From Planctomycetota bacterium (lineage in GTDB: Bacteria; Planctomycetota; Planctomycetia; Pirellulales; UBA1268), in assembly GCA_016872555.1 (NCBI GenBank), contig VGZO01000024.1:1-62789 (forward strand): 62,789 nucleotides of DNA, given 5' to 3'. Shown piece after piece: positions 17,659 to 31,062 of the stretch. Position 1 is the stretch's first letter; the number at the start of each line of letters is the position of its first letter. The notes beneath the pieces are model-generated. The model was not told where the DNA came from. It worked only from the letters and a program-made list of their open reading frames with translations, and ran no database searches. Made by a program: the position numbers and the translations under genes.

Positions 17659-18782
17659 GCGGCCCTCCGCAGGGAAGGGGCGGCGTCGAGCGGGATGGCG
17701 TCGAGCATGTCGAAGACGTTGTCGAGCTTCGAGGCGAGGATGCACGACAGGCCCGGCAGGCCGACGTCGTGCTCGAGGAGGATCGGGCGGCCGTCGTCGC
17801 GGTCGTTGGCGGGGAGGACCGTCTTGATCTCCCACAGGCTGTCGACCTGCCGGCACCCGGCCAGCACCGGGAGGAGGCGGATGGCGTCACGCTGCATCAG
17901 CGGAAAGCGTGACTTCGGCGCCGTCTCGGCCAGGTAGCGGTGGCCGTCGAGCAGGCCACCGGGGCCGTCGGTCCAGCTGGTGTGGGGCGTGTAGCGGACG
18001 TGGGTGAAGGAGTGGAGGCCACGCGACGGGAACGGCATCACCGAGAAGAATGGGCCGCACATCACCGTCACGCCGAGACCGCGGACCTCGTCGGGGACCT
18101 CGACGAGGGCGACTTCGGCGACCTCGTGGCGCAGAGGGATCGGGGCCACGCCGGCGGCGTCGAGGAGCAGGTTGAGCCGGGAGTAGGCGCAGGCGTAGAC
18201 ACGCTCGAACCGGGCGACCCCGGCGCCGTCGGGCCCGCGCGAGGCGAGCGTCACCCCGCCGCGCGGCGCACGGCCCAGCCCCGTGACCTCGGTCGCCAGC
18301 CGGACGGCGACCCCCGCCGCGGCGAGGCGCGCGTGGCAGGCGCGGCGCAGGGCGACGGCGTCGAACGCCCATTCCTCGACCGTGAACACCGCCTCGACCA
18401 GGTCGCGGTCGAAGAGCCGCGCCAGGTGCGGCGGCGCCGGGCTCACCGGCGCCCCGATCCGCCGGCAGAACCCGGCGAAGTGCCGCGCCGTGACGTGCGA
18501 GTGGCGCGCGGCGACGGCGTAGAGCATCGTGAACGAGTCGTCGATGCAGTCGGCGAACTCGGCGCGGAAGCGCGGCAGGTTGGCGCGGGAGCGCAGGCCG
18601 GTGAGCAGGCTGCGCGGGTAGTGGTAGCCGCCGTGGACGCGGGCCTGGTTGGCCAGCGACGCGCGGAGGAGGAGGTCGCCCTCGCGCTCGAAGAGGACCA
18701 CGCCGGCGCCGCCGTGGGCCAGCCGCTCGGCGAGCAGGCAGCCGTAGAAGCCTCCTCCGATGACGGCGTGGGTGGCGGGCAC
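17655..18782 (-). CDS. FAD-dependent oxidoreductase (DAO type)
   Basis: About 375 residues from a GTG at 18782. The dinucleotide loop is at the start (HAVIGGGFYGCLLAERL), followed by VVLFEREGDLLLRAS for the ribose-binding acid and NQARVHGGYHYPRS, typical of glycine-oxidase-like flavoproteins. No ATG exists close to the Rossmann loop; earlier in-frame ATGs would overlap the upstream gene by more than 200 bp, so GTG is preferred. It lies 19 bp after the membrane-protein gene and overlaps the next glycosyltransferase by 4 bp. The substrate is unknown; similar proteins occur in polysaccharide clusters. Confidence 0.82.
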   Translation of the reverse strand: MPATHAVIGGGFYGCLLAERLAHGGAGVVLFEREGDLLLRASLANQARVHGGYHYPRSLLTGLRSRANLPRFRAEFADCIDDSFTMLYAVAARHSHVTARHFAGFCRRIGAPVSPAPPHLARLFDRDLVEAVFTVEEWAFDAVALRRACHARLAAAGVAVRLATEVTGLGRAPRGGVTLASRGPDGAGVARFERVYACAYSRLNLLLDAAGVAPIPLRHEVAEVALVEVPDEVRGLGVTVMCGPFFSVMPFPSRGLHSFTHVRYTPHTSWTDGPGGLLDGHRYLAETAPKSRFPLMQRDAIRLLPVLAGCRQVDSLWEIKTVLPANDRDDGRPILLEHDVGLPGLSCILASKLDNVFDMLDAIPLDAAPSLRRAA

Positions 18783-18801
18783 GGGGGCGGTTCCGGCGAG
18801 G

Positions 18802-20334
18802 TCAGCGTGGGGGGGTGGCGGCCGCGTGGCGACCGGCGAGCCGCGCCGGGGCCGCGCGGGCGACGGCGCGCTCGACTGCGGCACGGGGGAGGAGGATCTC
18901 CCTCGGCATCGACGGATGGGCGGGAATGCCGACGAAGGCGCCGTCGACGGCCAGCTTGCCGTCAACGCCGCGCCACGCGCCGAGGGAGACGGTCCGGGCG
19001 GCCGCACGCCGGAACCAGCCGTCGTCGTCGACGATGAATTGCGAGGCGGCGACCGTCCCGGGGGGTTCCCGGCAGACCGCCAGCGCCGCCAGGCCGAACA
19101 GTGCCGCCAGCGGCAGCCGTGCCAGGAACGGCCGAGCGGCCAGGCGTGTCTGGAGATCGCTGGCGAAGGCGGCCATCAACGGCAGGCCGACGAGATACTG
19201 CGCGTAGAAGTAGCGGTCGGGGAACGTCGTCCGGTAGTCGCCGAGGTGGGCGGCCAGCTCGGGGCGCTTGAAGACCAGCGTCGCCGACGTGAGCGCCAGC
19301 AGGCCGAGGCCGCCGGCATACAGCCAGCGGTGGCGCGGGAGGCCGAAGCGCCACGTGAGCCACAGGGCCAGCGCTGCCAGCGCCACCGTGCGGTCGGTGT
19401 TGAGCCAGCGGTACACCGGCCAGGAGAGCGAGTAGAACAGGCTCCGTGCCAGGCCACATTCGATCGCCCGGTCGAACGGCATCGGCGGCGCCAGCGCGGC
19501 CCGGTCGCCGTGCGCCACTGTCGTGGGGATGCCGTTGCCGGCGAGGCAGGCGAGCACGGCGGTGGCGAGGGTCCAGACCGCCGGATCGCGGACGATCGCC
19601 AGCGCCGCGGTGCGGAGGCCGGCCCGGTCGCGGACCGGTGCGAGCCGCCGCAGCGCCGGCCAGGCGGCGACCGGCAGGAGGGCGGTGGCGATCGGGTTGG
19701 TGAGCACGCACGTGGCCAGGCCGGCGTCGATCACCGCGGCACGGGCCGGCCGGAGGTGCGTCGTGAGACGCACCCACACCAGGAGAAAGGCCACGAACAG
19801 GGCCGCGAAGCCGACGTTCATGGCGCGGCCGAGGATCTCGTAGCCACTCCACGAGCCGGAATGGATGCCCAGCGGCATCGACACCGCCAGCAGCCAGACT
19901 GCGGCCAGCGCCGCGGGACGAAGCCGGCGGCGGAGGAGGAGCACCGGCAGTGAGACGACCAGCGCGAAAGCGCAGTACGAAACGAGCGCCTGGTAGCGGG
20001 GGATCGCGAGAACGTCGTCGCCCGCCAGGTCGCACAGCCGCATCCCTCCCCAAAGCACCGCGACGTTGCCGAGGACGGCATAGTCGGGACGCGCGTGGAA
20101 CGCCGTGTGCCAGAAGCCGTGGGTCACCAGGAGCGTCGTCCAGTCGCGGTCCTCGGCGAAGAACACGGGGTTGACCCACGGCCCGGGTGCACGGGCGAAG
20201 AACACGACGAATGCGGCGGCGGTCGCGGCGACGAACCGAAACGACGGTCCGCGGAGCACGTCCCAGACGTGCTCGACGACGAGGCCGGCAAACGGCGCGC
20301 CGGTACCGCACCGGAGTGGCCGAAGCGGGATCAT
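18802..20334 (-). CDS. multi-pass membrane protein, module copy 2 (GT-C-like)
   Basis: A 510-residue protein with about ten membrane helices and a soluble C-terminal tail. The first outer loop has VFFAEDRDW; acidic pairs in this loop are typical of GT-C transferases that use lipid-linked sugars, but the match is only suggestive. Shared blocks with the paralogue at 21063-22592 include SLPVLLLR, PLGIH, GYEILGR, AFLLVW and TFPDRYF, in the same order. ATG 20334 overlaps the stop of the small anchored protein (ATGA). I infer a role in sugar transfer to a cell-surface polymer. Alternative: a transporter or polymerase of unknown class. Confidence 0.75.
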   Translation of the reverse strand: MIPLRPLRCGTGAPFAGLVVEHVWDVLRGPSFRFVAATAAAFVVFFARAPGPWVNPVFFAEDRDWTTLLVTHGFWHTAFHARPDYAVLGNVAVLWGGMRLCDLAGDDVLAIPRYQALVSYCAFALVVSLPVLLLRRRLRPAALAAVWLLAVSMPLGIHSGSWSGYEILGRAMNVGFAALFVAFLLVWVRLTTHLRPARAAVIDAGLATCVLTNPIATALLPVAAWPALRRLAPVRDRAGLRTAALAIVRDPAVWTLATAVLACLAGNGIPTTVAHGDRAALAPPMPFDRAIECGLARSLFYSLSWPVYRWLNTDRTVALAALALWLTWRFGLPRHRWLYAGGLGLLALTSATLVFKRPELAAHLGDYRTTFPDRYFYAQYLVGLPLMAAFASDLQTRLAARPFLARLPLAALFGLAALAVCREPPGTVAASQFIVDDDGWFRRAAARTVSLGAWRGVDGKLAVDGAFVGIPAHPSMPREILLPRAAVERAVARAAPARLAGRHAAATPPR

Positions 20335-20993
20335 GGTGCCGGCTCCGGGGCCGTGGCGTAGCTCAGCCGGAGGTGGAGTGCCGTCCCCAGGGGATAGACC
20401 GTGGGGGGCGTGTCGGGTGTCGGCCCGGTGATCACCGGTGTCGCGCGCCCCTCGGGCGACCTGTAGAGCGCGAGTGCCGGCGTCGGCCCACCGAGCTCGG
20501 CCGGTACGAGCAGCTTGAGGGCGTAGCGCCCGCCGCCGCTCATCGGCAGCGGCGCGAACCGGATGTCGAACCAGCCCGTCTCCCGCGCCGCGGCGAGATC
20601 GAGCGTTCCGGACGCGAGGCGGCGCTTCGCGCCCGCGGGAACGTCGGTCGCGACGATCCGCCAGATGATCTCCCCGGACGGCGGGCCCGTGGGCACCGCG
20701 CGGGCCTCGACTCGGACGCCGCAGAATCCGTCGCGGAGCGCGCACAGTGGCTGCTCGATCGTCGTGCCGGGGGCGAGCGGCAGGTCGGGGAGCGGGGTGC
20801 CGACAATCGCCAGCAGTTCGCCGTCGGGTGGCGCCCGCCCTGCCCGCCGCTCGGCCAGCGCTCCGCGCGCCTGGGCCTCGATGCCACGGAAGGCGATGCC
20901 GACCGCCGACACGAGCGCCCCCAGGCAGATGCCCCAGGCGATCGCCCGGCAGGCGAGCCAGCGGAGCCGGCGGCGGGTACGGGTGGCGGGCAT
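20331..20993 (-). CDS. membrane-anchored beta-rich protein, module copy 2
   Basis: A 220-residue protein with a basic start (MPATRTRRRLRWLACR), one membrane helix (IAWGICLGALVSAVGIAF) and an exterior domain of alternating hydrophobic residues that reads as a beta-sandwich. It resembles the 217-residue protein at 22589-23242 in layout: helix, TTIEQPLCALRDGFCGVRVE versus VRVEQPFRSERDGLDGVQVR, then SGTLDL/SGTLDP and a Pro-rich C-terminus ending in LHLRL/LHLML. The stop overlaps the following membrane-protein start, as in the other copy. No known family recognised. ATG 20993 is chosen over an upstream ATG at 21050 because the basic/hydrophobic start fits a membrane anchor. Confidence 0.75.
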   Translation of the reverse strand: MPATRTRRRLRWLACRAIAWGICLGALVSAVGIAFRGIEAQARGALAERRAGRAPPDGELLAIVGTPLPDLPLAPGTTIEQPLCALRDGFCGVRVEARAVPTGPPSGEIIWRIVATDVPAGAKRRLASGTLDLAAARETGWFDIRFAPLPMSGGGRYALKLLVPAELGGPTPALALYRSPEGRATPVITGPTPDTPPTVYPLGTALHLRLSYATAPEPAP

Positions 20994-21062
20994 GGCAGGG
21001 ATTCGAAAAAAGGGAAGCGGGACGGTAGGGGGCCCGGGGGGCCGTGTCAACGTGAGTCGGGG

Positions 21063-22592
21063 TCAGCGAGGCAGCGGCGGATTCGCTGCGCCGGCGACCG
21101 CATAGCCCCGCGCGGCCAGGGCACGGATCAACGGCTCCCGCGGGAAGACGAACTTCTTCGGCGTGCCCTCGGGATTGGGAATGAGGACGAACCGGCCGTC
21201 GGGGTCGGGGGCGAACCGCTCGTCGACGAAGCTCCCGGCGGTCACCGCGCGCGCCGCGCGCAGTGCGAACAGCCTCCCCTCCGGCCGGAGCGTCTGCGAC
21301 GGCGCGAGCCGCCACGGAGGCTCGTGGAGCACGGCCGCCACGATCCAGGCGGCGACCAGCGCCAGGGGGACGTGCCGCAACCACCGCCGGTGCAGGGCGC
21401 GCCGGGAGACGTCGGCGGCGAGGGTCACCAGGAGGGCCACGCCGACGAGGTTCTGGCCGTGGAAGTAACGGTCGGGAAAGGTGCCGTCGTAGCCCCGCAG
21501 GTGCGTGCCGAGCTCCGGCCGGAACAAGACCAGGACCGCCGCGACCAGCGCCAGCAGCGCGCCGCCGCCGAGGTACACCATCCGCCGGTGCGGCGTCGAC
21601 ACGCGCGCGACCAGCGCCACCACGAGCACGGTCGCGGCGAGCACGAGGCCCGTGCCCAGATGGCGGTAGACCGGCCACAGCACCGGGTAGAGCGTGCTGC
21701 GGGCGAGGGCGATCTCGACGATCCCGGCGACGTCGAGCGGTGGCACCGGCTCGCGGGGGCGGATCTTCCACGGGTTGGGAAGACCGCACAGGCCGGCGGC
21801 GGCCGCGGCGAGCAGCACGAGGCCGACGACGGCCGGATCGCGGGCGACGTCCGCTGCCGTCCGCCGCCCGCGCCACACGGCGCGGGCCTGCGGCCAGACG
21901 GCGGCGGGGAGGACGGCGGCGCAGATCGGATTGGTCGTGATGCAGGCCAGCAGGCCGAGATCGACCGCGGCGAGCCGCGCCCCGCGCGGCGCGGCGGTGG
22001 TCCGGTGCCAGACGAGGAGAAACGCGGCGTAGAGGCAGACGAAACCGGCGTTGGAGACGCGGCCGAGGATCTCGAACCCGGAGAACGTCCGGTCGTGGAT
22101 CCCCAGCGGTAGGACACAGCCGGCCAGCCACAGCGCGGCGAGGAACGGGGGCGGGAGGCGGTGCCGGAGGAGGAGCACCGGGAGGGAGACCACCGCCGCG
22201 ACGAACACGTAGCTCACCAGCGCGCAGCTCCGCGCGTACTCCAGGGGATCGCCACCGAAGACGAGGTGGCACCAGGCCGTCCCCGCCTCGAGGAGGAGGA
22301 TGTTGCCGAGGATCGTGTAGTCGCTCTCCGGCCGGCCGTGGAACGCGGCGTGGAGGAAGCCGCGCGTGTGGACCAGCGAGCTCCACATGCCGTCCTCGGC
22401 GAACAGCTGCGGGACGACGTACGGGCGCGGTGCCCGCGCGAAGAGGACGACGACCGCGGCCGTCGTCGCCGCCAGGTAGGCGGTGAACGGATGGAGGAGC
22501 ACCCGGTGGAGGTCCGATCCGAACGATCGTCCGCCATGCGCCGTCGCCGTGGGCGATGGCGGCAGGGGCTCTGTCGAGGGAGGGGGCGTCAT
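21063..22592 (-). CDS. multi-pass membrane protein, module copy 1 (GT-C-like)
   Basis: A 509-residue paralogue of the protein at 18802-20334. Residues 1-30 are Pro/Ser-rich, then a first helix and outer loop with LFAEDGMW. Further helices carry SYVFVAAVVSLPVLLLRHRL, PLGIHDRTFSGFEILGR and TFPDRYFHGQNLVG. The tail (about 440-509) is hydrophilic and ends in a basic segment. The AEDG form of the loop is closer to the GT-C acidic motif than the AEDR of the second copy. ATG 22592 overlaps the preceding gene's stop (ATGA). Function not established; placed in the glycan cluster by context. Confidence 0.75.
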   Translation of the reverse strand: MTPPPSTEPLPPSPTATAHGGRSFGSDLHRVLLHPFTAYLAATTAAVVVLFARAPRPYVVPQLFAEDGMWSSLVHTRGFLHAAFHGRPESDYTILGNILLLEAGTAWCHLVFGGDPLEYARSCALVSYVFVAAVVSLPVLLLRHRLPPPFLAALWLAGCVLPLGIHDRTFSGFEILGRVSNAGFVCLYAAFLLVWHRTTAAPRGARLAAVDLGLLACITTNPICAAVLPAAVWPQARAVWRGRRTAADVARDPAVVGLVLLAAAAAGLCGLPNPWKIRPREPVPPLDVAGIVEIALARSTLYPVLWPVYRHLGTGLVLAATVLVVALVARVSTPHRRMVYLGGGALLALVAAVLVLFRPELGTHLRGYDGTFPDRYFHGQNLVGVALLVTLAADVSRRALHRRWLRHVPLALVAAWIVAAVLHEPPWRLAPSQTLRPEGRLFALRAARAVTAGSFVDERFAPDPDGRFVLIPNPEGTPKKFVFPREPLIRALAARGYAVAGAANPPLPR

Positions 22593-23242
22593 CGGCGCGG
22601 TTCCCCCTCCGGATAGAGCAGCATCAGGTGGAGGCAGCCTGCGGCCGGGCCGCTGCCGGTGACGACGGCCGGGGGATGGGGGGTGGTGGGAGTGAACAGC
22701 GGAATCCCGAGCGCGGCCCCTGGGTCGTCCGCCGGACCGTCGATCACCAGCGACAGCCGCCGGCGGCTGCTGTCGGCGACCGGTGCGAAGGGGATCTCGA
22801 GAAACGTCCAATCGCGGGCGCGCCGTGGGTCGAGCGTTCCGGAGCGGATCACGCGCGCCGCGGAACCGTCGTCCGCGGCGGCGACGAGCCGCCAGCGGCA
22901 GTCGGCCGCCGCCGGGACGACCTTCCAGGTGGCGGTGCGCACCTGGACGCCGTCGAGTCCGTCGCGCTCGGACCGGAAGGGTTGTTCGACGCGCACGCCG
23001 CCGGCCAAGCGGACGACCTCCGCCAGTCCGACCACGTCGGCCATCGGCACCCCGGGGCGACCGAAGATGGCGTCCAGCTCGTGGCGTGCCGACCGCTCGA
23101 CGAAGGCGAACGCCGCCCCGCCGGCGGCGAGGATCGTGGCGACGACGAGTGCCCACGCCGCCACGCGGCGGACGGCGCCGGCCACGCGGCACGCCGTGTG
23201 GTGGTCATCGGTCGGGCCCCGGTCGTGTCGGAAGGCGGCCAC
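22589..23242 (-). CDS. membrane-anchored beta-rich protein, module copy 1
   Basis: A 217-residue protein with a helix at about 24-46 (VRRVAAWALVVATILAAGGA) and an exterior domain with repeated beta-strand patterns (VQVRTATWKVV, RRRLSLVIDG). It is a paralogue of 20331-20993 by layout and shared blocks. The porin gene ends 24 bp upstream and the stop overlaps the membrane-protein start by 4 bp. It may hold or present the membrane partner, like small anchored proteins paired with polytopic transferases; this is inference. No catalytic motif is visible. Confidence 0.75.
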   Translation of the reverse strand: MAAFRHDRGPTDDHHTACRVAGAVRRVAAWALVVATILAAGGAAFAFVERSARHELDAIFGRPGVPMADVVGLAEVVRLAGGVRVEQPFRSERDGLDGVQVRTATWKVVPAAADCRWRLVAAADDGSAARVIRSGTLDPRRARDWTFLEIPFAPVADSSRRRLSLVIDGPADDPGAALGIPLFTPTTPHPPAVVTGSGPAAGCLHLMLLYPEGEPRR

Positions 23243-23266
23243 GGTCGAGCTCCAGGAGGCGCCGAA

Positions 23267-24730
23267 TCAAAACACGATCATGAACTGCGTCTGGATCGCC
23301 GTGCCGGTGGCACCGGCGCGGTACGGATAGAGGATCGCCTGCGTGGGGCTGCGGAGGATCGACAGCGCCTCGACCGTGAACCGGCCCTGCCGCGAGCCGT
23401 TGACGTACCAATTGAGGCCGCCGCCGTACTCCTGCCCGGTGCCGAACGGCCCGGTGACCACGCTCGACCGGCCGTAGACTTCGGCGCGGCGCGGCAGGAA
23501 GCACCACGACAGGTAGCCCATCCCGCCGTGGTCGAAGACGCTCGAGCGGGTGAACGTGCCGCTGCCGGTGAAGTCGTCGAGCATCCGGAAGTAGTACTCG
23601 AACCCGAGCCCGACGCCGCGCCACTTCCAACCGGCGTCGACGCTCGACAGGTGGTAGCGGTAGGCGTCGACCTGGCTGTCGGGGCCGAGCGCCCCCGCGG
23701 CGGCCAGCGGCGTGCCGTCGGACAGCCGGACGATCGTGTTTTCAGGATTGAGGGTGGGGAGGATCTGCGCGTAGGTGCGCGCGTAGGTGCCACTGGTGCC
23801 GACGCGCACCGCCGCCTCGTCGTGGTGCTCCATGTCGCCGAAGCCGAGGCCGAACGGCGCCAGTGGTTCCCACCAGACGTTGCCGGCGAAGGCCATCGAC
23901 GTGCCGCGTCGCAGCACTCCACCGGCGCTGCCGTCGATCGCGTTCCAGATGCCCGCCTGATAGTGGAACCGTTCCTCGAACAGCGCCCCGAGAGCCAGCA
24001 CCCCGGGGCTGTACCCGGGGCGGAAGAAGGTGTTGGCCATGCTCCGGTCGACTCCCACGGTCCAGGAGTTGGAGTCGACCCACTCGCGCGTCCCCGGCAC
24101 GATCGTCATGCCGCCGCCGAGGATCGCTTCGGGCCCGAATTTCCACCCCACCATCCCGATCGGCACGACGCCCGACTGGATGCCCGGATTGGAGGTGCCG
24201 AAGATCGCGAACGCGTACAGCAGCCGTTCGTCGACGACATGGCCGGTGAACGACAGCAGATAGCGGTTGAGGGAGAAGACGTTGAGGTTCCGCACGGGCA
24301 GCGTCGTGCCGGCGGCGTTGGTCCACTCGGTCGTGCCGCGGGCGAACTCCAGCCAGCGGAGCTGGAGAAACCCGCCGATCGCCAGCGCGAAGGGAAAGCC
24401 GCCGCTGTCCGGGGGCTCCTTGAAGAGAACGAGGCCGCGCGGTCCGGCCAGATCGGTCGCCGGGATGTAGCGCGGCCGCGGGATGCCGGCGAGGCGTGCT
24501 TCGACGGCGGCGTCGATCGCCGCCTCCAGCAACGCCTCCGCCTCGGCGTCGTCCGCCGGCAGGTCCTCGGGCGACGGCATGGCCGGCACACGCTCTGCCG
24601 CCGGGCGGCTCCCGGACCATGTCCGGGACGAAATCGCGTCGGCTTCCCGGATGCGCACGTTGTCCGCCAGCGCCGGCACCATGCTGGCGATGACCGCACC
24701 GAGGAGCGCCAGGAGGAGGGGGAGTCGCAT
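23267..24730 (-). CDS. OprO/OprP-like outer-membrane porin
   Basis: A 487-residue protein with a signal peptide (MRLPLLLALLGAVIASMVPALA), a short charged segment rich in Asp/Glu, and then alternating hydrophobic/aromatic strands typical of a beta-barrel (GGFLQLRWLEFARG, NRYLLSFTGHVVDERLLYAF, GVGLGFEYYFRMLDDF). It ends with an aromatic residue (MIVF), the usual outer-membrane assembly signal. The layout matches the phosphate-selective porin O/P family; the solute is not predictable. ATG 24730 is set by the signal peptide; a longer frame to 24904 is noise. It is the first gene of the minus-strand cluster, divergent from the LysR gene. Confidence 0.85.
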   Translation of the reverse strand: MRLPLLLALLGAVIASMVPALADNVRIREADAISSRTWSGSRPAAERVPAMPSPEDLPADDAEAEALLEAAIDAAVEARLAGIPRPRYIPATDLAGPRGLVLFKEPPDSGGFPFALAIGGFLQLRWLEFARGTTEWTNAAGTTLPVRNLNVFSLNRYLLSFTGHVVDERLLYAFAIFGTSNPGIQSGVVPIGMVGWKFGPEAILGGGMTIVPGTREWVDSNSWTVGVDRSMANTFFRPGYSPGVLALGALFEERFHYQAGIWNAIDGSAGGVLRRGTSMAFAGNVWWEPLAPFGLGFGDMEHHDEAAVRVGTSGTYARTYAQILPTLNPENTIVRLSDGTPLAAAGALGPDSQVDAYRYHLSSVDAGWKWRGVGLGFEYYFRMLDDFTGSGTFTRSSVFDHGGMGYLSWCFLPRRAEVYGRSSVVTGPFGTGQEYGGGLNWYVNGSRQGRFTVEALSILRSPTQAILYPYRAGATGTAIQTQFMIVF

Positions 24731-25132
24731 GGCCTTCCAGTGCCGCTGGGCGGAACTGCCACCTCTCCAGCCGGCGTCAGGCCTCCACGGTGGGCGCGGC
24801 GGCGGAAGTGTTTCCGGTGCACACGCCGCGGACGTATCAGCGGGAATCGGGCCCGGAGATACCGGTCCTGCAAACTTTTCCGATTCCGAAGATTCCGCAG
24901 CCACGCAAACCGCACGAATGGGTGAGATGGGAGTTCTGGGTTATTGCTTTCTGCCGATTGCAGCTCCTTGACGGGAAGAATTCCGAACCTACACTCCATT
25001 TGATTTCCGAATGAAGCGACGCAGAATCATTTGCAATTGTGATTGACCTGTGGCGGTAGTGGTCCGGTCTGCGATGGCGGGGTCGGTTTCACCTTGAAGC
25101 GGGCTGCCGGCGGCACAGCGGGAAGTGGCACG
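24731..25132. other. divergent, AT-richer regulatory region between porin and LysR genes
   Basis: This stretch, especially 24840-25040, is clearly less GC-rich than its surroundings. It holds a sigma-70-like promoter for the LysR gene (24968-24995). The porin and the minus-strand cluster should also start here; I see no strong -35/-10 for that direction. It is the most likely place for a LysR operator, but no single clear T-N11-A site stands out. Confidence 0.55.
24968..24995 (+). promoter_or_regulatory. sigma-70-like promoter for the LysR gene
   Basis: TTGACG at 24968-24973, a 16-bp spacer, then TACACT at 24990-24995. Five of six bases match the -35 consensus and four of six the -10. Transcription would start near 25002, about 130 bp before the preferred GTG start, or 40 bp before the TTG at 25043. 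Confidence 0.6.
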
Positions 25133-26239
25133 GTGACTGAACGCGACGGTACGGAACACGCTGCCAAAGGCGCCTCAGCCGGGCCCGCTCCGGGTGTGAA
25201 CCTGAAGTCGCTGAAGATCTTCTGCGACATCGTCGCCCGTCGCAGCTTTTCGCGGGCGGCCGAGGACAACGGCATCTCGCAGTCGGGGGCCAGTCAGGTC
25301 GTCGGGCAGTTGGAGAGCCGCCTCGGTGTCCAGCTCATCGAGCGCTCACGCCGGCCGCTTGTGCCCACCAAAGAGGGGCAGGTGTTCTTCGATGGCTGCC
25401 TCAAGTTGATCGCCAAATACGACGCCCTCGAGGACGAGGTGCGCAGCCTGCGGGAAGAGGTGGCGGGGCGGGTCCGTGTGGCGGCGATCTACTCCGTCGG
25501 CCTGCACCTCATGAGCCGCCACGTGCAGGAGTTCACGAGCCGTCACCCGCGGGCCAACGTCCGACTCGAGTACCTCCATCCGGAGCGGGTGCTCGAGTCG
25601 GTGGAGAACGGCCAGGCCGACATCGGCATCGTCAGCTACCCCCGCAGCACGCGTTCGCTCGAGGCCGAGCCGTGGCGGGACGAGCCGATGGTGCTCGTCT
25701 GCGCTCCCGGCCATCCGTTCGCCGATCGGGTCGAGGTGTCGCTCGGCGAGCTCGACGGCGTCGCGATGGTCGGTTTCGACGCCGACCTGGTGATCCGCCA
25801 CGAGATCGACCGGGCCCTCGTCGCCCACGACGCCGCGCCCGGGGTCGTGATGGCGTTCGACAACATCGAGGCGATCAAGCGGGCGGTGGAGATCGACGCC
25901 GGCGTGTCGCTCCTCCCCGAGCCGACGATCGGGCGCGAGCTGGCCGCCGGCACGCTCGTGGCCGTTCGCCTCGCACCGCTCAAGCCGCTCCCCGGGCGTT
26001 CCGACAACCCTGCGACACCCACCGAGCTGGTGCGGCCGCTGGGCATCGTCCGCAGCCGGGGCAAGCCGCTGGCGCACACCGTGGAGCGGTTCATCGCCCT
26101 GCTTCGCGAGAACGTCGGCGACGGATTCCCTCCGCCGCGTGCCGCGCGGCGCGACGCCGACGCCGCACCCGCCGCGCGCCGCGCCGCGGCGAAGGTCGCG
26201 GCAGCCGTCCCCGGGGCCGCGGCGCCTGCCACGGCCTGA
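25133..26239 (+). CDS. LysR-family transcriptional regulator
   Basis: About 368 residues from GTG 25133. The winged helix-turn-helix lies at about 23-82 ([40 protein letters not shown]). The effector domain follows ([52 protein letters not shown]). The last 40 residues are an Ala/Arg-rich tail beyond normal LysR length. Starts are uncertain: TTG 25043 and TTG 25094 are in frame, and GTG 25133 has a modest GGAAG upstream. It is 107 bp before gltB on the same strand and divergent from the porin cluster. By analogy with GltC-type regulators it may control glutamate synthase (inference). Confidence 0.9.
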   Translation: MTERDGTEHAAKGASAGPAPGVNLKSLKIFCDIVARRSFSRAAEDNGISQSGASQVVGQLESRLGVQLIERSRRPLVPTKEGQVFFDGCLKLIAKYDALEDEVRSLREEVAGRVRVAAIYSVGLHLMSRHVQEFTSRHPRANVRLEYLHPERVLESVENGQADIGIVSYPRSTRSLEAEPWRDEPMVLVCAPGHPFADRVEVSLGELDGVAMVGFDADLVIRHEIDRALVAHDAAPGVVMAFDNIEAIKRAVEIDAGVSLLPEPTIGRELAAGTLVAVRLAPLKPLPGRSDNPATPTELVRPLGIVRSRGKPLAHTVERFIALLRENVGDGFPPPRAARRDADAAPAARRAAAKVAAAVPGAAAPATA

Positions 26240-26346
26240 TCCCCGGTGCTCCGGCCGACGCCTCTCGTCCGCCGGTGAACCGGGGGCCCCTTCCCCTCCC
26301 GCCCGACACCACGATCCGACGACCCTCCTGGCCCTGCGAGTTCGCC

Positions 26347-31054
<4,708 letters not shown>

Positions 31055-31062
<8 letters not shown>

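Noticed and set aside
18802-22386. A 1194-residue fusion of the two membrane modules
   Set aside because: The first two thirds are off-frame reading of the other genes; the ATGA overlaps define separate proteins.
26240-26346. A possible riboswitch or glutamine-sensing leader before gltB
   Set aside because: Only 107 bp and no stable conserved structure or known motif could be drawn.
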